The position numbers and the translations under genes were made by a program. A DNA stretch of 64,000 nt, from assembly GCA_034670405.1 (NCBI GenBank), contig JAXDDX010000091.1:186001-250000 (forward strand), read 5' to 3'. The DNA is from Hoplostethus atlanticus. Its lineage: Eukaryota; Chordata; Actinopteri; Trachichthyiformes; Trachichthyidae. This document shows, piece by piece, positions 38,741 through 51,300 of the stretch; within the stretch, counting starts at the first letter, position 1, and every line of letters starts with the position of its first letter. The notes under the pieces were generated by a model. It worked only from the letters and a program-made list of their open reading frames with translations. It made no database searches and was not told the DNA's origin.

Positions 38741-41542
38741 AGTTAAAGTCCCTTACTTCAAATAACTTTCTTCCTTTACATAATATACTCCTGTGAAAAC
38801 ATTATGTATGTTTCAGGAGTGTCTCCGTTCTTGTTAGTCATCATTGCTCTCGAGTCCGGTCTACGTCTGAAGGCATCCACTGGGACAGAGGCAGACACAA
38901 CAGGATAAGCGTCTTTGTCTCGGAGTCCTGTCTGTCAGAGACGCCCCCTCCCAGCCTCTCCCCTATTTGGGCGGCTGTTACAGAGAGGGCAGATGGCTCA
39001 TTACCATAAATAGGACAGAGAGAGAGTGAGTGGGGCCGTGCACACCGACCAAGAGGACCATGCCGCCCAAAACCAAGGAAATGGGAGGCCGTTGCTAGGA
39101 GAGAGGGAAAACAGCTTTATGGCAACACAAAGCTGATTCCCCCATCCGACCTCAGCTCGGCTCCCGCCCCCTCGTTCCCTACTCTGGGGACCGAGCCTGA
39201 ATCTGCTGGTCAGGGACAGATGGTCGATGGGCCCCAATGTCTCTACAGCTGGACACAGGCTACGCCAGCACAGTGAGACCTGGCAGGAGTAAATCACACC
39301 TTATCCTTTCCAACCTATGAGGAGCAGGAGCAGAAAGTGCTGAAGCCCAAGCCTTCAGCTAAGAATAGATCCACACTTGTTGCCCACAGGAAATGTACGG
39401 CTGCTCAATAGATGATGATATGTCTTTGAAGTAGTCTCATCCACTCTCCAGGCTGACAGTCTTTCACCCGAGGATAGAAGGAAGGTTGTCTCTTCCTTCT
39501 TTGTTTCTAAACAATTTATGGCAATCATACATACTGGCCAATCCACAGATAATGAAATACTAAAATGACGCACAGCCACAAAACCGTAACATCGATTTCT
39601 GGTCTGACGTCAATGGAGTAGAGTAGAGTTTATTTTTCAACCACACTTCTGTTGTTTTTAACCTCTTTAATGACTGCCATGTTTGATGTATCTTTCTCAA
39701 TAGTACATTGTTATTCACAAAAAGGGGCTGGAGTGACGTTATTCTTTCTACGTAAAGTATTCGAGTCAAGACATCACCTCTGGAACAATAGCACATCTGC
39801 TATGGCTAGTCCTCTAGCTGAAAGGGCATGTGCAGCCAACTGCCTCACTGAGGGAGAGGGAATGAGAGAATCCCATTTAAATAAATGAAGAATGTTAGAT
39901 ATTAATATTTTACTATGAATATTATTGGAAAGTTTGTGATGAATCATTAAAAAGTGAAACTCTTTTGCTGTCATGATTACGGTGTGTTGATTAGGTTTGA
40001 GACCTGTAGAGAGTCGTCCTTGGGAAACAGACAGTGGCGCAAAGTGTGACAGGATGTTTGGCGGTATCACTTTTATGTGTTGCAAGAGGGAGGGAGGATG
40101 GCGCAAGGGAGAGAAGGGACAACTGACCAGAACGAGGGAAGGAAAGTGTGGCGGCAGCATGACAAGAAAGCAGAATCGAGCCAGTCCAGCATCACCTACC
40201 CATCCACTCTGGTTGCATAGGAACACGGGGGCCATGCCTACCCTGCAGACACACTCCTCTCCTCTCTCCTCTGCCACGCTTCATTACCCAGTGCTCAGCC
40301 AGGCACAGAGAGGCAGTGCACCACTTTCTCCACACTACAGCCTCGTGCCCGCTCGCAGCCTCCCAGCCAGGCTCCCCACAGACCCAGCCAGGGTATACGC
40401 TGCCCCACAGGCATCGAGTCACACTCACTGCTTTATATGCATCGTACAGAGAGCACACGGAGAGAGCTGCACCCAGCGTCATGCTAAGAGTGTCTCTACA
40501 CAATTCGGTTAGCAGTTTTATGGGTAGTTGACAGCATTCAGCGCTTTACCTGTCACGTCATGAATTTATGAGCACACATTTTTCATCTGAGTATGTTGGA
40601 TTGAACTTACATGTTCATCAGTGTACATTTCAACCCCATACCCCACCCCACAAATAAACACTGTTGGAGGAACAATAGCAAACCCTCGCATGCGTCATAG
40701 CCCACTGTGGAGCTGATGGTGCCAGACAACACCACCGGGCACAAGACGGCTATTGTCCCACAAGATAAAGTGCACTTGTGACCACGGCAAGGCGGCGTGG
40801 TCAAGACGCTGTGAAAAGATAAGGGTGTGTGCGGAAGAACAAAGCTATTGGTGTCGTGTTGTTGTTTACAGTTAAGTCATCAGTCCGATCTTCGTATAGT
40901 CCCCCATGACCTCACATTGGTGACACAACATGTTAGATAGGATGGAGAGGTAGGACATATAACGCGAGTGGGTTGTCTTCCTCTCATCCTCCTCTACCTC
41001 ACAGTCAATTGACTTTTAGGAGTGTTCATTTGCCTGCAAGGAGCAGTCATTAAGAGTGAATAACAAAATTTAGCTGGGCAATAGAACAGCCCAGGATCAA
41101 TGGGCTAATCCAATTGCCCCTGCATGTGGTGTATTGTATAGCAGGGCCATTTGAAGTCCTTTATAAGAGACTCATGCTGTTTTAGTGTACTTAAAACAGT
41201 AAAGAGTTAGTGTTGATATTGGTGAATAGAGAGAGAACAGGCACCAGACATTAACAACACTATATTGGAGGCAATGGCATAATAAAGACCAAAGTTCAGT
41301 GCTGTTGTGTCAGGTGGAAACAAACAAACCAGTCTACCGGTTACAAATGTGTCAAAAGGCAGTCAAATATTCAGTGGGAATCAGGTTTGGAGAAGTATTT
41401 TCAAAGTATAATCAGTTGCAAATTACTAACTTACTTAAAACTGCAATCAGTAATCTAGTCTGATTAGTTTCAATTACTTTTGTTACTTTAGTTACTTTTC
41501 CTCCAAAACCGAAATAATGTGATTTTACTGATTCAGATTTTA

Positions 41543-41580
41543 CTGAATGAATGAATGAATGAATGAATGAATGAATGAAT
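41543..41580. repeat. (TGAA)n tetranucleotide microsatellite
   Basis: About nine tandem TGAA units, seen directly. Confidence 0.95.
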
Positions 41581-43181
41581 GCCCTTTTCACTTCACGTTT
41601 CCAGGTAATAAAGCAAGTAATGACCTGCTTCATCTGATTACTGTGGAGTTTTTTTCAATAACTGTAATCTCACAGTCATCAATGTTTTATGTCAGATTAC
41701 ATTGTAAACCATCAATTACTTCCTAGCTCAAATTATAAAGGAAGTTCATCGTATGTCAAGCTTTGTACTCAAATCATATTGCCTCTCAGGACCTGTACTG
41801 AAAAACGTGTGGGCCCATAGTCTCTTATGTGGTACAGGTCCCACTCCTAGCGCATCATAGTTGTTGTTTTTTGTATGGGCATCAACAGATTTCACTTTGA
41901 TATTTGGATACATCATTTCACAGTTTCAGCACCGTATCCCTGTCAGGTCAGCCAGCAATATTGGCCGTCCAGGTTACCCATAGTAACCTGGCCCATATTC
42001 AGCCCTGAGGCGCCAGTCGTGGGGGGAAAAAGGGACTCTCTTCCAGTGGCTCCGAGCAAAAGGGGGCCCTTCAGATGGGTGAGGTGATACTGTACTAAAT
42101 CCGATGCATCTTACCAGGGGGCGTAGACTTCCCAGCACCACCCTTGCTTTGCCCATGGAAATTATAGTTATGTCTCCCCCTCTCTGCTTAGTGGATGAGG
42201 AGGGGTTTTCTTCATTACAAGGAAATAATAAATGTTTTGTAAAGTGAGCCCCACGTTTTCCCTTGTTCACCGATCACAGGATACTAATCTGGTTAATAAT
42301 ATGGTAAAAGGCTCACTGAGCAGTAGTGTCTCATTAAACAGTTGAATCCTTTTTCATTGAGGCATAGTAAGATTTCATTTATTGTCCTTAGTCCACGGTA
42401 CTGGCATTCTTTCTCCTCCACTGGAACGAATTGACACCTGGGACTGTTTATACAACTGTTTGCCCGATTCAACCTGAATAAATAGACTGAATCAATACAG
42501 ACCTTACATGATATTTGTTTGGCTGTTGCAAAGATCATTCCTCTCTCCACATGTTGAGTATTTTATTGCCACTGCATTAAATGAGGTACTTATCAACTGG
42601 CAGATAGCAGACAATCGGCCAATGCTGACACAATTCATAAGGCCTGGTTAGCAGAAAGGATTGTCAAACAAAGGGCTTCTGTCGGCAAACACTCCTCTGT
42701 TGGGTATAACTGCAGGCGAGAGAGGGGAGAGCCTCTGGGGAAAACAAACCTGAAGAACAAAGAAAGTGTTGCATTTAAAGCACGTTGACCACGCCTGGTT
42801 GCTCTACTGACAGTTAGAGGGCGTAGACAGTAACACTGACACTATTTTTACTGAAAGGAAATAGATTCAGCCCCCTTACTGCAATAAGTATTTATGAAGG
42901 AATCCTTAAGGAGTAAAAGTTGTCTGTGCTTCTCATGCTGTTCTCCCTCCTCCAACAACAGTGGTTTGTTCCTTCTAGAGCAATTACGTAGAGGCAGGAC
43001 CCATTGACTGCTCTGACTTCTGTTAGTGCCTGTCTTTACACAGCAGTCTGACAGCTTCAGACATGCGGTTGCCTTCTCATCCTGGGAAGAATGCAAATAC
43101 TACCTGTTTAACCAGTAACCAGTGAACACCGGTCCTACCTATCTATGGAAATGAAGGTAGATGCCATGGAGCTTTAGTAAT

Positions 43182-43184
<3 letters not shown>

Positions 43185-43254
<70 letters not shown>
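43185..43254. repeat. (GT)n microsatellite
   Basis: About 35 uninterrupted GT units. A related GT/GA tract lies at about 43570-43612. Confidence 0.97.
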
Positions 43255-43256
<2 letters not shown>

Positions 43257-46169
43257 CTTTAATCTATTTTACAATTTTCTCTGATGACTCTGCCACTTCG
43301 CATTTCAAAAGAGGTTCAAACTAATTAGTTCAGGGTGCCAGTAGTGTGGTGCTCTTGGTCCCCTGACAACTGTAGGTGATTGTTTCAACATTTGAATCCG
43401 CTAAAAGGTCCAGCACATCAAAGTCAGACAAAGTGAACTGTCCTCACTTGTCCAAGGGACATAATTTGGAACCAGAGAATAACACGGGTAAAGTCCTCCT
43501 TAACTGTGCATAGATATTTTAGGTAAGGGAGGAACCTGGAATGAATATTATACAACATTTAATACTCTAAGTGTGTGTATGTATGTGTGAGTGTGTGTGA
43601 GAGAGAGAGAGAAGGGGGGTTAGAGATATCTGGGTTGCATGTTTCTAACCAATATAAAACATTTATTATTGAGTAAAGGTGTGTAAGAGAGAGGGGGGAG
43701 CGAGATAATAACAGTGTTGAAGCTACAGTATAAGGTTATGGTAGGGTCTTTGAGGCATTTTAACAGAGAGGCTTCTTCTGAAAGCTGATTTATTTCTACA
43801 GCATTGAAAGCGGGTTACCCAGCTCCTTGATGGCTGGGAGTGTCTATGTCGGCGTTCCCACTCCGGAAACCTAAGTAAGGCGTAATGAGAGAAAAAAGTG
43901 GAGAGAGAATGACAAAGGAAAGAGGACAGATAGAATGAAGAGCAGCTAACAAACAAGGGCTGTCACTAATAGAGAGTTTTATGAGCTCCAGACCAGCTGA
44001 AATGGAGTGCTGTGCGTGCGCAGCAGCTCTTATCGGCTCGCTGGCTGTAGGGGAGGGTGAGAGCTTCAACACTTGCGCTCCGTAAAAACGGTCTGATTCA
44101 TTTTCCGCATGAGAGGGTCTCACTGAGGCGGCATCAGACCAGCCAGGCCACACAGATTTATGGACCATTAAAGCAGCAGGCCTCCTGACCGCTATGCCAC
44201 CACAGGCTGCCTGCTAAGACACACTGCACCCTCATTCATGCTCACTCACTACTCTCCATCACAGCGTAGCCTCCTCATTGTTCATCCCTTCATCCCCTAC
44301 CACTTTTAGTGCTCTGCATGAACTCCTCTCTTAGTCTGTAATCCAATTATACCTCATCAAACTCCCTTCATTCCACAGTGTCTTTGCTGCGCTGATTTCA
44401 ATGTTCTCTAGCTAACCCACTTCATTATCCTTACGTATGCATCCATTCACCAGTTTTCAAGCCAACACAAATCTTTCTGGATCTTTCACCTATACTTTTT
44501 TTCCCGCTTGTGTCACCACATAAATGACCCTTCCTAAATTGTCTCTCCTTCATCAGCAACCCGTGTAGACAGTCTGTTATAGGGTCCATGACAAGCTCCA
44601 ATAGGGTTGTGAAGATCCCCAAGGATGGTCAGTGGGGCATGTTGCTTTAGCCTAACAGTTTTAAAATCAGATTAGCACCACTGCAGGCACACAGACTAAT
44701 GGGTCTGTCTTTTCAAGGCATCCTCAATCAACTTTGTTACCCTGGTGATTGCTGTATCTTTTTCTCCTCACTCACTCTCTCTCTCTCATGTGCTGGCTTT
44801 GCAACTTCACCATCCCTAGGAGTGATACTGGAAGGAAAAATGGGGCACAGCCTATGCTGCTTGCTGGCCCTAAGAATAGCTCAGTGTGCAAGAAAATGAT
44901 GCCAAAGCAACCTGAGGAAAGGCTGCAAATGTGAATGAATGAATATGATGGACTCCAGGGTGCTATGCCACTGGTAATAAATCATTTCATACTCTTCAAA
45001 CAATCCCATAAACCAGTTCTACAGCTTTGATGCAGAAGGTATGGCATCTCACTGTGGAGTAAACAAATTATTTAATTCCTGATGCCATTCTTCATCTTCA
45101 TTTTTGTGGGTGTAAAATATGTATTTACGCTTGCAGTCACAATATACCTGAGCAAACCTATGAGGAATTTGCATGTTAGAACTGATTGCAGTAACGTTCA
45201 TGATAATTAAATCACATAGAAATGCATTCTGTAGTCAGTCAGGCATGTGCTCTGGACACAAAACTGCCATTAACTCACTGCAAAACCTGTTTGTCCAGTT
45301 AAAAGAAAAAAATGTCACGCATCAACAGCATTGCAAAAGCATTTACATTACTGTTGCATGGTATATATTTGAGTTAGGTTTATACACAGTAAAACCAAAG
45401 ATTATTAGATCAGTCCACTGAGAGCTACTTGTGTAGGCCTACAAAATGGAGTGGCTGAGGTGGGTAAGGTATCACCATTCTGTGAAAGTTACAGTTTGGT
45501 GTGAAGTCGCTGCTGGGCAGTAAAGCTGCACTCAGCAGATAACGAGGCAAAGACACAAATTTGACCTGCAAGATTTCCTGCACTACCCACTGTGACTACT
45601 CTAATATGTAACGTTACAGACAGACCACACACATTAAGAAACTGCAGTCATTTTTGTGGGTTATAGTACTGAATATATACAGTCTTGCAAATAGCAGGTA
45701 TATGTACTTTTGCTAAGTGCAGACAAAACACATGCGCAGTGAATGAGTTTTGTCTACAACTGTGAAAATAACTTCTACTTTTCTAGTCTTTTCAAGGTCT
45801 AAATATGTAGCACCCTCCATGTGTCCAACTAGATGTCTACACGTAGTAGTTCCATAGTTCCATAGTATCAACATTTACTCTAGCAGGGGCCCTGATGACG
45901 GTCCACAATCGTCATAGGGCTGGGTGTGGTGGCGGCACATCCTTTATCTCCACCCTAGGGTGTTTGTGTGAATAGCCCACTCTGGTACCCTGGTACTCAT
46001 CCGACTTAATCTCTTACACCTTTTATCAATTTTTGAATGGTCCCACTATTACACATCTATCATTACTTTTAAATAAGTCTCGTTATTTATGGAAAAAGCT
46101 ACACAACCGATTTCCTTGTTGTAGCTACAAGCAGCTGGCGACAAAAAGTGAAAGCAGTGCACATTGCAC

Positions 46170-46449
46170 GTTGCAAAATAGGATGACGTGCGCGCTCTCG
46201 GAGCTCCAGAGCTGCGGCAGTTGCCAGGGGAGATAGAAGGGGAGGGGTTTTGATTGGCTGAAGTGGGCTTGTTGCCATGGAGACGGCAAGGGGTTTGGTA
46301 GCGTTGCCGTGCGCTGTGATCTGCGCGCTGCGTGTATGGAGGAAGCAGCTGCTGATCTGATCTCTGACATTGTGCGAGACAGACATCTGAATAAACTGCG
46401 CACACTTTTGTCTTTAACCATACTGATTTAAGGCGCGGGGTGCATGATT
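46170..46449 (+). promoter_or_regulatory. foxn2: Probable foxn2 promoter and non-coding exon 1
   Basis: A CpG-rich patch contains ATGACGTG (CRE-like, about 46183-46190), a reverse CCAAT box GATTGGC (about 46252-46258) and GTTGCCATGGAGAC (46271-46284), which fits the RFX X-box. Downstream a good donor, ATT followed by GTAAGT, lies at 46449/46450. The next acceptor with foxn2 coding sequence is at 58,452. I infer that exon 1 runs from about 46,310 to 46,449 and is joined to the coding exon across a 12-kb intron. Other 5' exons in between cannot be excluded. Confidence 0.5.
46336..46431 (+). CDS. Upstream ORF in the presumed foxn2 5' UTR (31 codons)
   Basis: An ATG just downstream of the presumed promoter opens a 31-codon frame ending in TAA before the putative exon 1 donor. 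The peptide begins MEEAAADLISDIVRDRHLNK and would be mostly helical by composition. The start context is weak at -3 (T) but has G at +4. If this region is transcribed as foxn2 exon 1, the ORF could reduce translation from the main start. No protein homology is recognised. Confidence 0.3.
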   Translation: MEEAAADLISDIVRDRHLNKLRTLLSLTILI

Positions 46450-48121
46450 GTAAGTATTAGAGCATGTTTTATTTATTAGTAAATGAAAAACATTGGCAAA
46501 ATTCGGTGTGTGTTTCGAACAAGCGGAAAGTAAATGTGGTCAAGTGACTTTGCTTAGAACAGCCAGCATGGCAGATCAAGCGACAGCATGTGGCCAGCTA
46601 GCTAACGTTAACGTTACTTCGCTCGTTTTGTTCTTCAGATTGGAAGCTTGAACAATGGAGTGGAATATTTATAGCATCGCAAATGTATAATAGTAAACTA
46701 GAAACACTCTAGCCTAGATACTTTACACGAATATGTATCGCTAGCAGTAGATTTAGCTCCACTCACCCGATATGAACGAACGATTGCAAACGCTACTTTG
46801 CTTCACGATTCGGGCTGGGTGAGCTAACGGTGGTCTAGTAAACTTGCTGTCGTCGAGCTAAGCGAACCAAATTTAATTAACGCAACAGAAAAACTTCGAA
46901 ACGAGACGTGTTTGTCAGGAAGTGCTGTACCATAGACCACGTCATTACATGTAAGTTGCTATTCAACATTTTGTCAGTGGTCGTGAGTGTGTGTCTAACG
47001 TTATGCTCTAACTCTCTGGTGATTAATGCCACAGTGTATCTAGCTTTAGCTACAAAGCTGTATCCAATTTCCAGTGTGTGCGATTGGAAATGTGTCAAGC
47101 ACATACAGAAGCCGGGTTTGTTCCGGAACTTGTTTGCTTACAACAGTTTGTCTTTTCCTCGGGCGAAGACTGTTGACCCGTGGCATTTGATGGATTAAAC
47201 GGCTCTGGTAAACTGGAAATCAAGTGATATCACATAATAACGTCATACAAATGTGTGTTTTGTTTCTGTGCGTTTAAGACACGTATTACCGTCATGCCCA
47301 TAAATAGTTTAAAGTTTCATGTTGTGTATCGGCGGCACCAGAGGCTAGGAGGCTGTACTAGCTAGCGAAAGCACATGATGTAATGGATTATCACAAGATT
47401 GTCCCAGATACAGAATGCTCTACAAACAATGTCTGAGTGTTGGAGAAAAATATTCTTTTTAATCCAGCTGGGCTGATAGTTATTGCATTGTTATTGAGTT
47501 CTGTATTTTCTTTCCCATAATTACTATTGTTCCTCACTTGTCTGGTGTTGCCTGCCCTTATGCTCTGTTTGTGTGGTTAGTTGTGAATGTTGTATGCATC
47601 TAGTAGACTGGACACACCACCTCTAAATAAAATGTATGCTTTGAGTTTTTTGTGCATACAAGGAAAAAGTGATGGGAAAGTTAGTTATTTTCTGCAGGGA
47701 GGTCATGACATTAATGTAGACTGACATTGTTTCCATCTCACTTGACAGTTGTTTAAGCTCTCGTGATAAACAGAAAAACAAAGGCGACAGAAGATTAAAG
47801 AAAAAAACCCAGAAGCGATCAACCTGCCATTATATTATTGCCAGAAATTCATGGCCATATTGTAGGTTGGAACCATCTGTTGTTGTTGTTTGTGGTCTTA
47901 ATATGTATCCAACTCTGTACATGCTTGTATGTACAGAGGCCTCTGAAGGTTAAGTATTTTTGCCTCCCAGAATAGATGAGGGCATGCTTACTTTGCTGGC
48001 ATTCATTACTATAAATAAGACTCGTCATAACCCAGTGATGCTCTTATTGCTGACAGGAAATGGGTTTTCATGGGCACATGGTGCTACAATGTTGTCACAA
48101 GCAGAGCTGGGTCATCTTTAG

Positions 48122-48328
48122 TTCTACACCAGTAGTCCTCAAATCTGAGCCTCGGGGTCCAGAGTACTGCTGGTTTTCTATTCTGCCAGGTAGTTTCCAT
48201 TCTAGCTGTCTAATCAGGGATTGATTAAGACCTGGGATGCCAGGTGAATGCAATTAACTTCCTGGTAGGAGACAAAACCAGCAGCATTCTGGACCCGAGG
48301 CCCGGATTTGAGGAACTCTGATCTACAC
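48122..48328. mobile_element. Short hAT-type MITE with target-site duplication
   Basis: The ends are long inverted repeats of about 46 bases: CAGTAGTCCTCAAATCTGAG on the left, and CAGAGTTCCTCAAATCCGGG when the right end is reverse-complemented, both continuing into a shared CTGCTGGTTTT. With CAG/CTG ends the element is 48130-48320, flanked by TTCTACAC and ATCTACAC (7 of 8). Shifted by one base, the flanks TCTACACC are identical. It has no coding capacity. Confidence 0.85.
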
Positions 48329-51300
48329 CATAATTAGGTTATTTAGATTGCTGGCACGAGACTCTGAATTGATATGTATGCGATTTGTAGGGAACACTAT
48401 TCCATGGATTGAGAGCCCTGTCTACTTCATTAGGAGGTGAAATTGAAAGCCTTGTCTGTGTGAATATTCTGTTTTTTTCTTATGGGGATGCTCACAGAGC
48501 AGGAGGGTTCAAATGGTAACTTGTATATCTTATTTGTGAATCAGCTACTGTAGGATTACATATTCTATTGGTGTTATTTTGATTTAGTCTGTGTTATTGA
48601 ATTTCATCACACATGTGAAATTTACAGGCAGTCAATGTTACAACTGATTACATCATGCAGAGTATCATTTGATTTTATCAGCAGTGCCCCCGCATAATGT
48701 TGTCACCAAATCCTGGGGGGAAACCCTGGGTTATTGGCCTGCTTGCTAAATCATGTTGATTACATTAGGCGTCAAGGCCTTTTGTTCTCACTTAAAGTTT
48801 TCAAGTGTTTTAGTAGAAAGCTGTAGTTGTCACATTGTTTTATGTAACATTACATGCTCATTCATGGACATATATTGACCATACCAATGCAGTGTTCATA
48901 CAGTTTTGCTTTTACATTATTTAGCTATTTAGTATCCATTTTACTCTTATTGAACACTGTGATAGGCTCCCAGTGTATCAAATGTATTGCAAACACCTTT
49001 AAAACCCTTGGAAATGCCACACTTCATCATCTGAACCTGAACCTTCATCATCTGTCACTTTTCTGAAACGTTGCGCCATTATACTGTACCTCTAACTGAA
49101 GGGATGTGTAACATTACAATGAAGCAACTTGACAGAAAAAAAAACGAGACCACCATATTCAGCACAGCGTTTTTACCAAATGTATTGCATTTCCTGAGTT
49201 TTTCAAGTGTCCAAGGTACATTTGAGATATACCAGAACTCCATCATGGTGTTCAGTCAGAACAACATAGATATTAATGAGAGGAAAAACAAAGCATGATT
49301 GATATAGAAACTACTTTTCAAAGATGGTGGTAATCAGCCCTGTAATCAGCCTTATCACAGAATTGTGTACTCTGACCCAGTGTAAATGAAAGGCTGTGTC
49401 CTCTAAAAGCTGCAGTGTTCTTTGTAAGTATATAAGTAACTGTGGTTTTAACTTCATTAAGAAAGCTCACCCATGTGGCAGAATCTTTCAGGATTGCTAA
49501 ACCACTACTAAACCAGTTGAGTTTCTCATGGATGGGCCAAAAAGACATGCTACTACTCATAGCTTTACAACCTACTGATCTCTGAAAGCCCTATGACTCA
49601 GTCGCATGTGACAATGGCTAAAATGGCAGAATAAGTAAGTTGATGGTCTGTGCTCACACCTATATTTCCATAACTATGCTATTGTGTGCATATCGCCATG
49701 TACAAAGTTGAAATACTGAGTTAATATAAGGTAAAATAGCCTGTAGTTTCATGGAGGTGAAAAAAACAAGCTTTGTTGTTTTTAGTGGATTCAACATACG
49801 TCCTCATTGTCATGTCTGTTGTATCTATAAAGAGTGTGTCGACCTGTCTCTAGATCCCTTTATGAGGGCCTCTGGTGTTTAATTGAACAGTCACGGTCCA
49901 TCTGAGGTCTATCACCAATCAAGGCTCTGACTACTGACATCGGCCTGTTTGGCCTGTGGAGTTGACTGCTTCTGAGGCACCTAACGTGATTTTGTGATGG
50001 TTGACTTGAATGACTGCAGCTGCACACATTTTTCATCACCTGCTCACAGCCCTGTCCCTTCATTGCCCAGAACAACCTGCCAGGAGAAGGGACATCCCCA
50101 GGAGTCTGCAGCGCCTCAGTTGTCTTGGTTACATGACATTCGGAGTGCACTAATCAAATATAGGTGGTAGCTCTGAATTTGGATTGCAAATGTATACCTC
50201 TCTGTAGAGGCGTGTTGCCACCCATGTGTCCCCTCCCTTCTTTGGGCCCCCAATCATAAAGACCTGTTTTTTTCTGTCCTGCTTGGATGATGAGTTTGTC
50301 ACGGCTCTTATTTTGTTGTGATCTTTGAGATCATTTTACATCTCCAGACAGAACAGGGTTCAGCTAAATGGCTAGCATTGGTACTAATCTGTCTTGATGC
50401 CTGTTAGCAGTTCTCAAGTTATCACTTCACTGTTTTACAGTCTGGGGAAAGCCTCATATACTTAATGTCATGAAACGCCACCAAAAATACAAAATAGTGG
50501 TTTAGATTTGGTTCTCCAACAGTCTAAAATAGACTACACTGTCTGGATGGGAATGTTTGCATGTCTACCTCAGCTGTCTTGTTGTTCCTGCTTAGTCCTG
50601 CCTCTGTGTGTATTTACAGAAGTTACACATGGGCAGTATTCCTGTTGTGGCGGCCCTCAGTCTACGCCATTTCTTGTTTTACATCTCTAGATTGGTCACA
50701 GTGGTTATGCATTGAATCTATTGGGGGAACAGCCCCCCTCCCTTTTCCCCTGTCCCTCTGACCCCCTGACTGTCCTTATGGCTGTCTCATTTCTTAGGGC
50801 GTGGACTCAAGACGCAGCACCCATTAGAGCCTGCCTCATTGAAAGCAACGCTAATGTGACCGTTTGCTTGATTGAGAGAGAGGAAGAGGGAAGCACGGCT
50901 GTGTCCTGTGTTACAATGGGCCTTTGTCTGGTCACTCCTGGCTGAATTAACAGGGTTTATTTAATTGAGATGGCAGTGTGACGACAACGACACAGGCTAT
51001 TGATGAGCTTGTGTGCAAGAGATCAGGATCTTTTAGCAGGGTGCAGGGGTGAATGGGGAATCTGTTGTGATTTGGGACCAGTACCAGCCCAAGTACCATA
51101 GAACTGAAATCATAAAGCATTGCTGTGTGGAGCAAAGTTCTCTGGTAAAATGTTTGGTCAAATTTAAATGTAAATTGAAGATAGAAAATAGCAGAAAAGT
51201 GATACACCATACATCGTTATTGGCATGAGAGCAGAAAGACATACTCTGTACTTGTAACAACTACACCCATGAGAAAGTGTGCCCAGTTTACTAGAGCATG

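Larger units (their letters stand above)
36150..46150. other. Intergenic interval between fbxo11 and foxn2
   Basis: I found no coding exon with recognisable homology. The longest open frames (about 170 codons on each strand near 39,774-40,512) overlap each other, are low in complexity and have no exon partners. Microsatellites are listed separately. The interval could hold distal regulatory DNA for either divergently placed gene, but nothing in the sequence alone proves it. Confidence 0.55.

Noticed and set aside
39774..40512. Overlapping 167- and 171-codon open frames on opposite strands between fbxo11 and foxn2
   Set aside because: They overlap each other, are low in complexity (Ser, Pro, Gly, Arg) and have no homology or exon partners. 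GC-rich intergenic noise is the simpler reading.
38489..43254. CRISPR-like or satellite arrays
   Set aside because: The repeats are plain di- and tetranucleotide microsatellites with no regular spacers.
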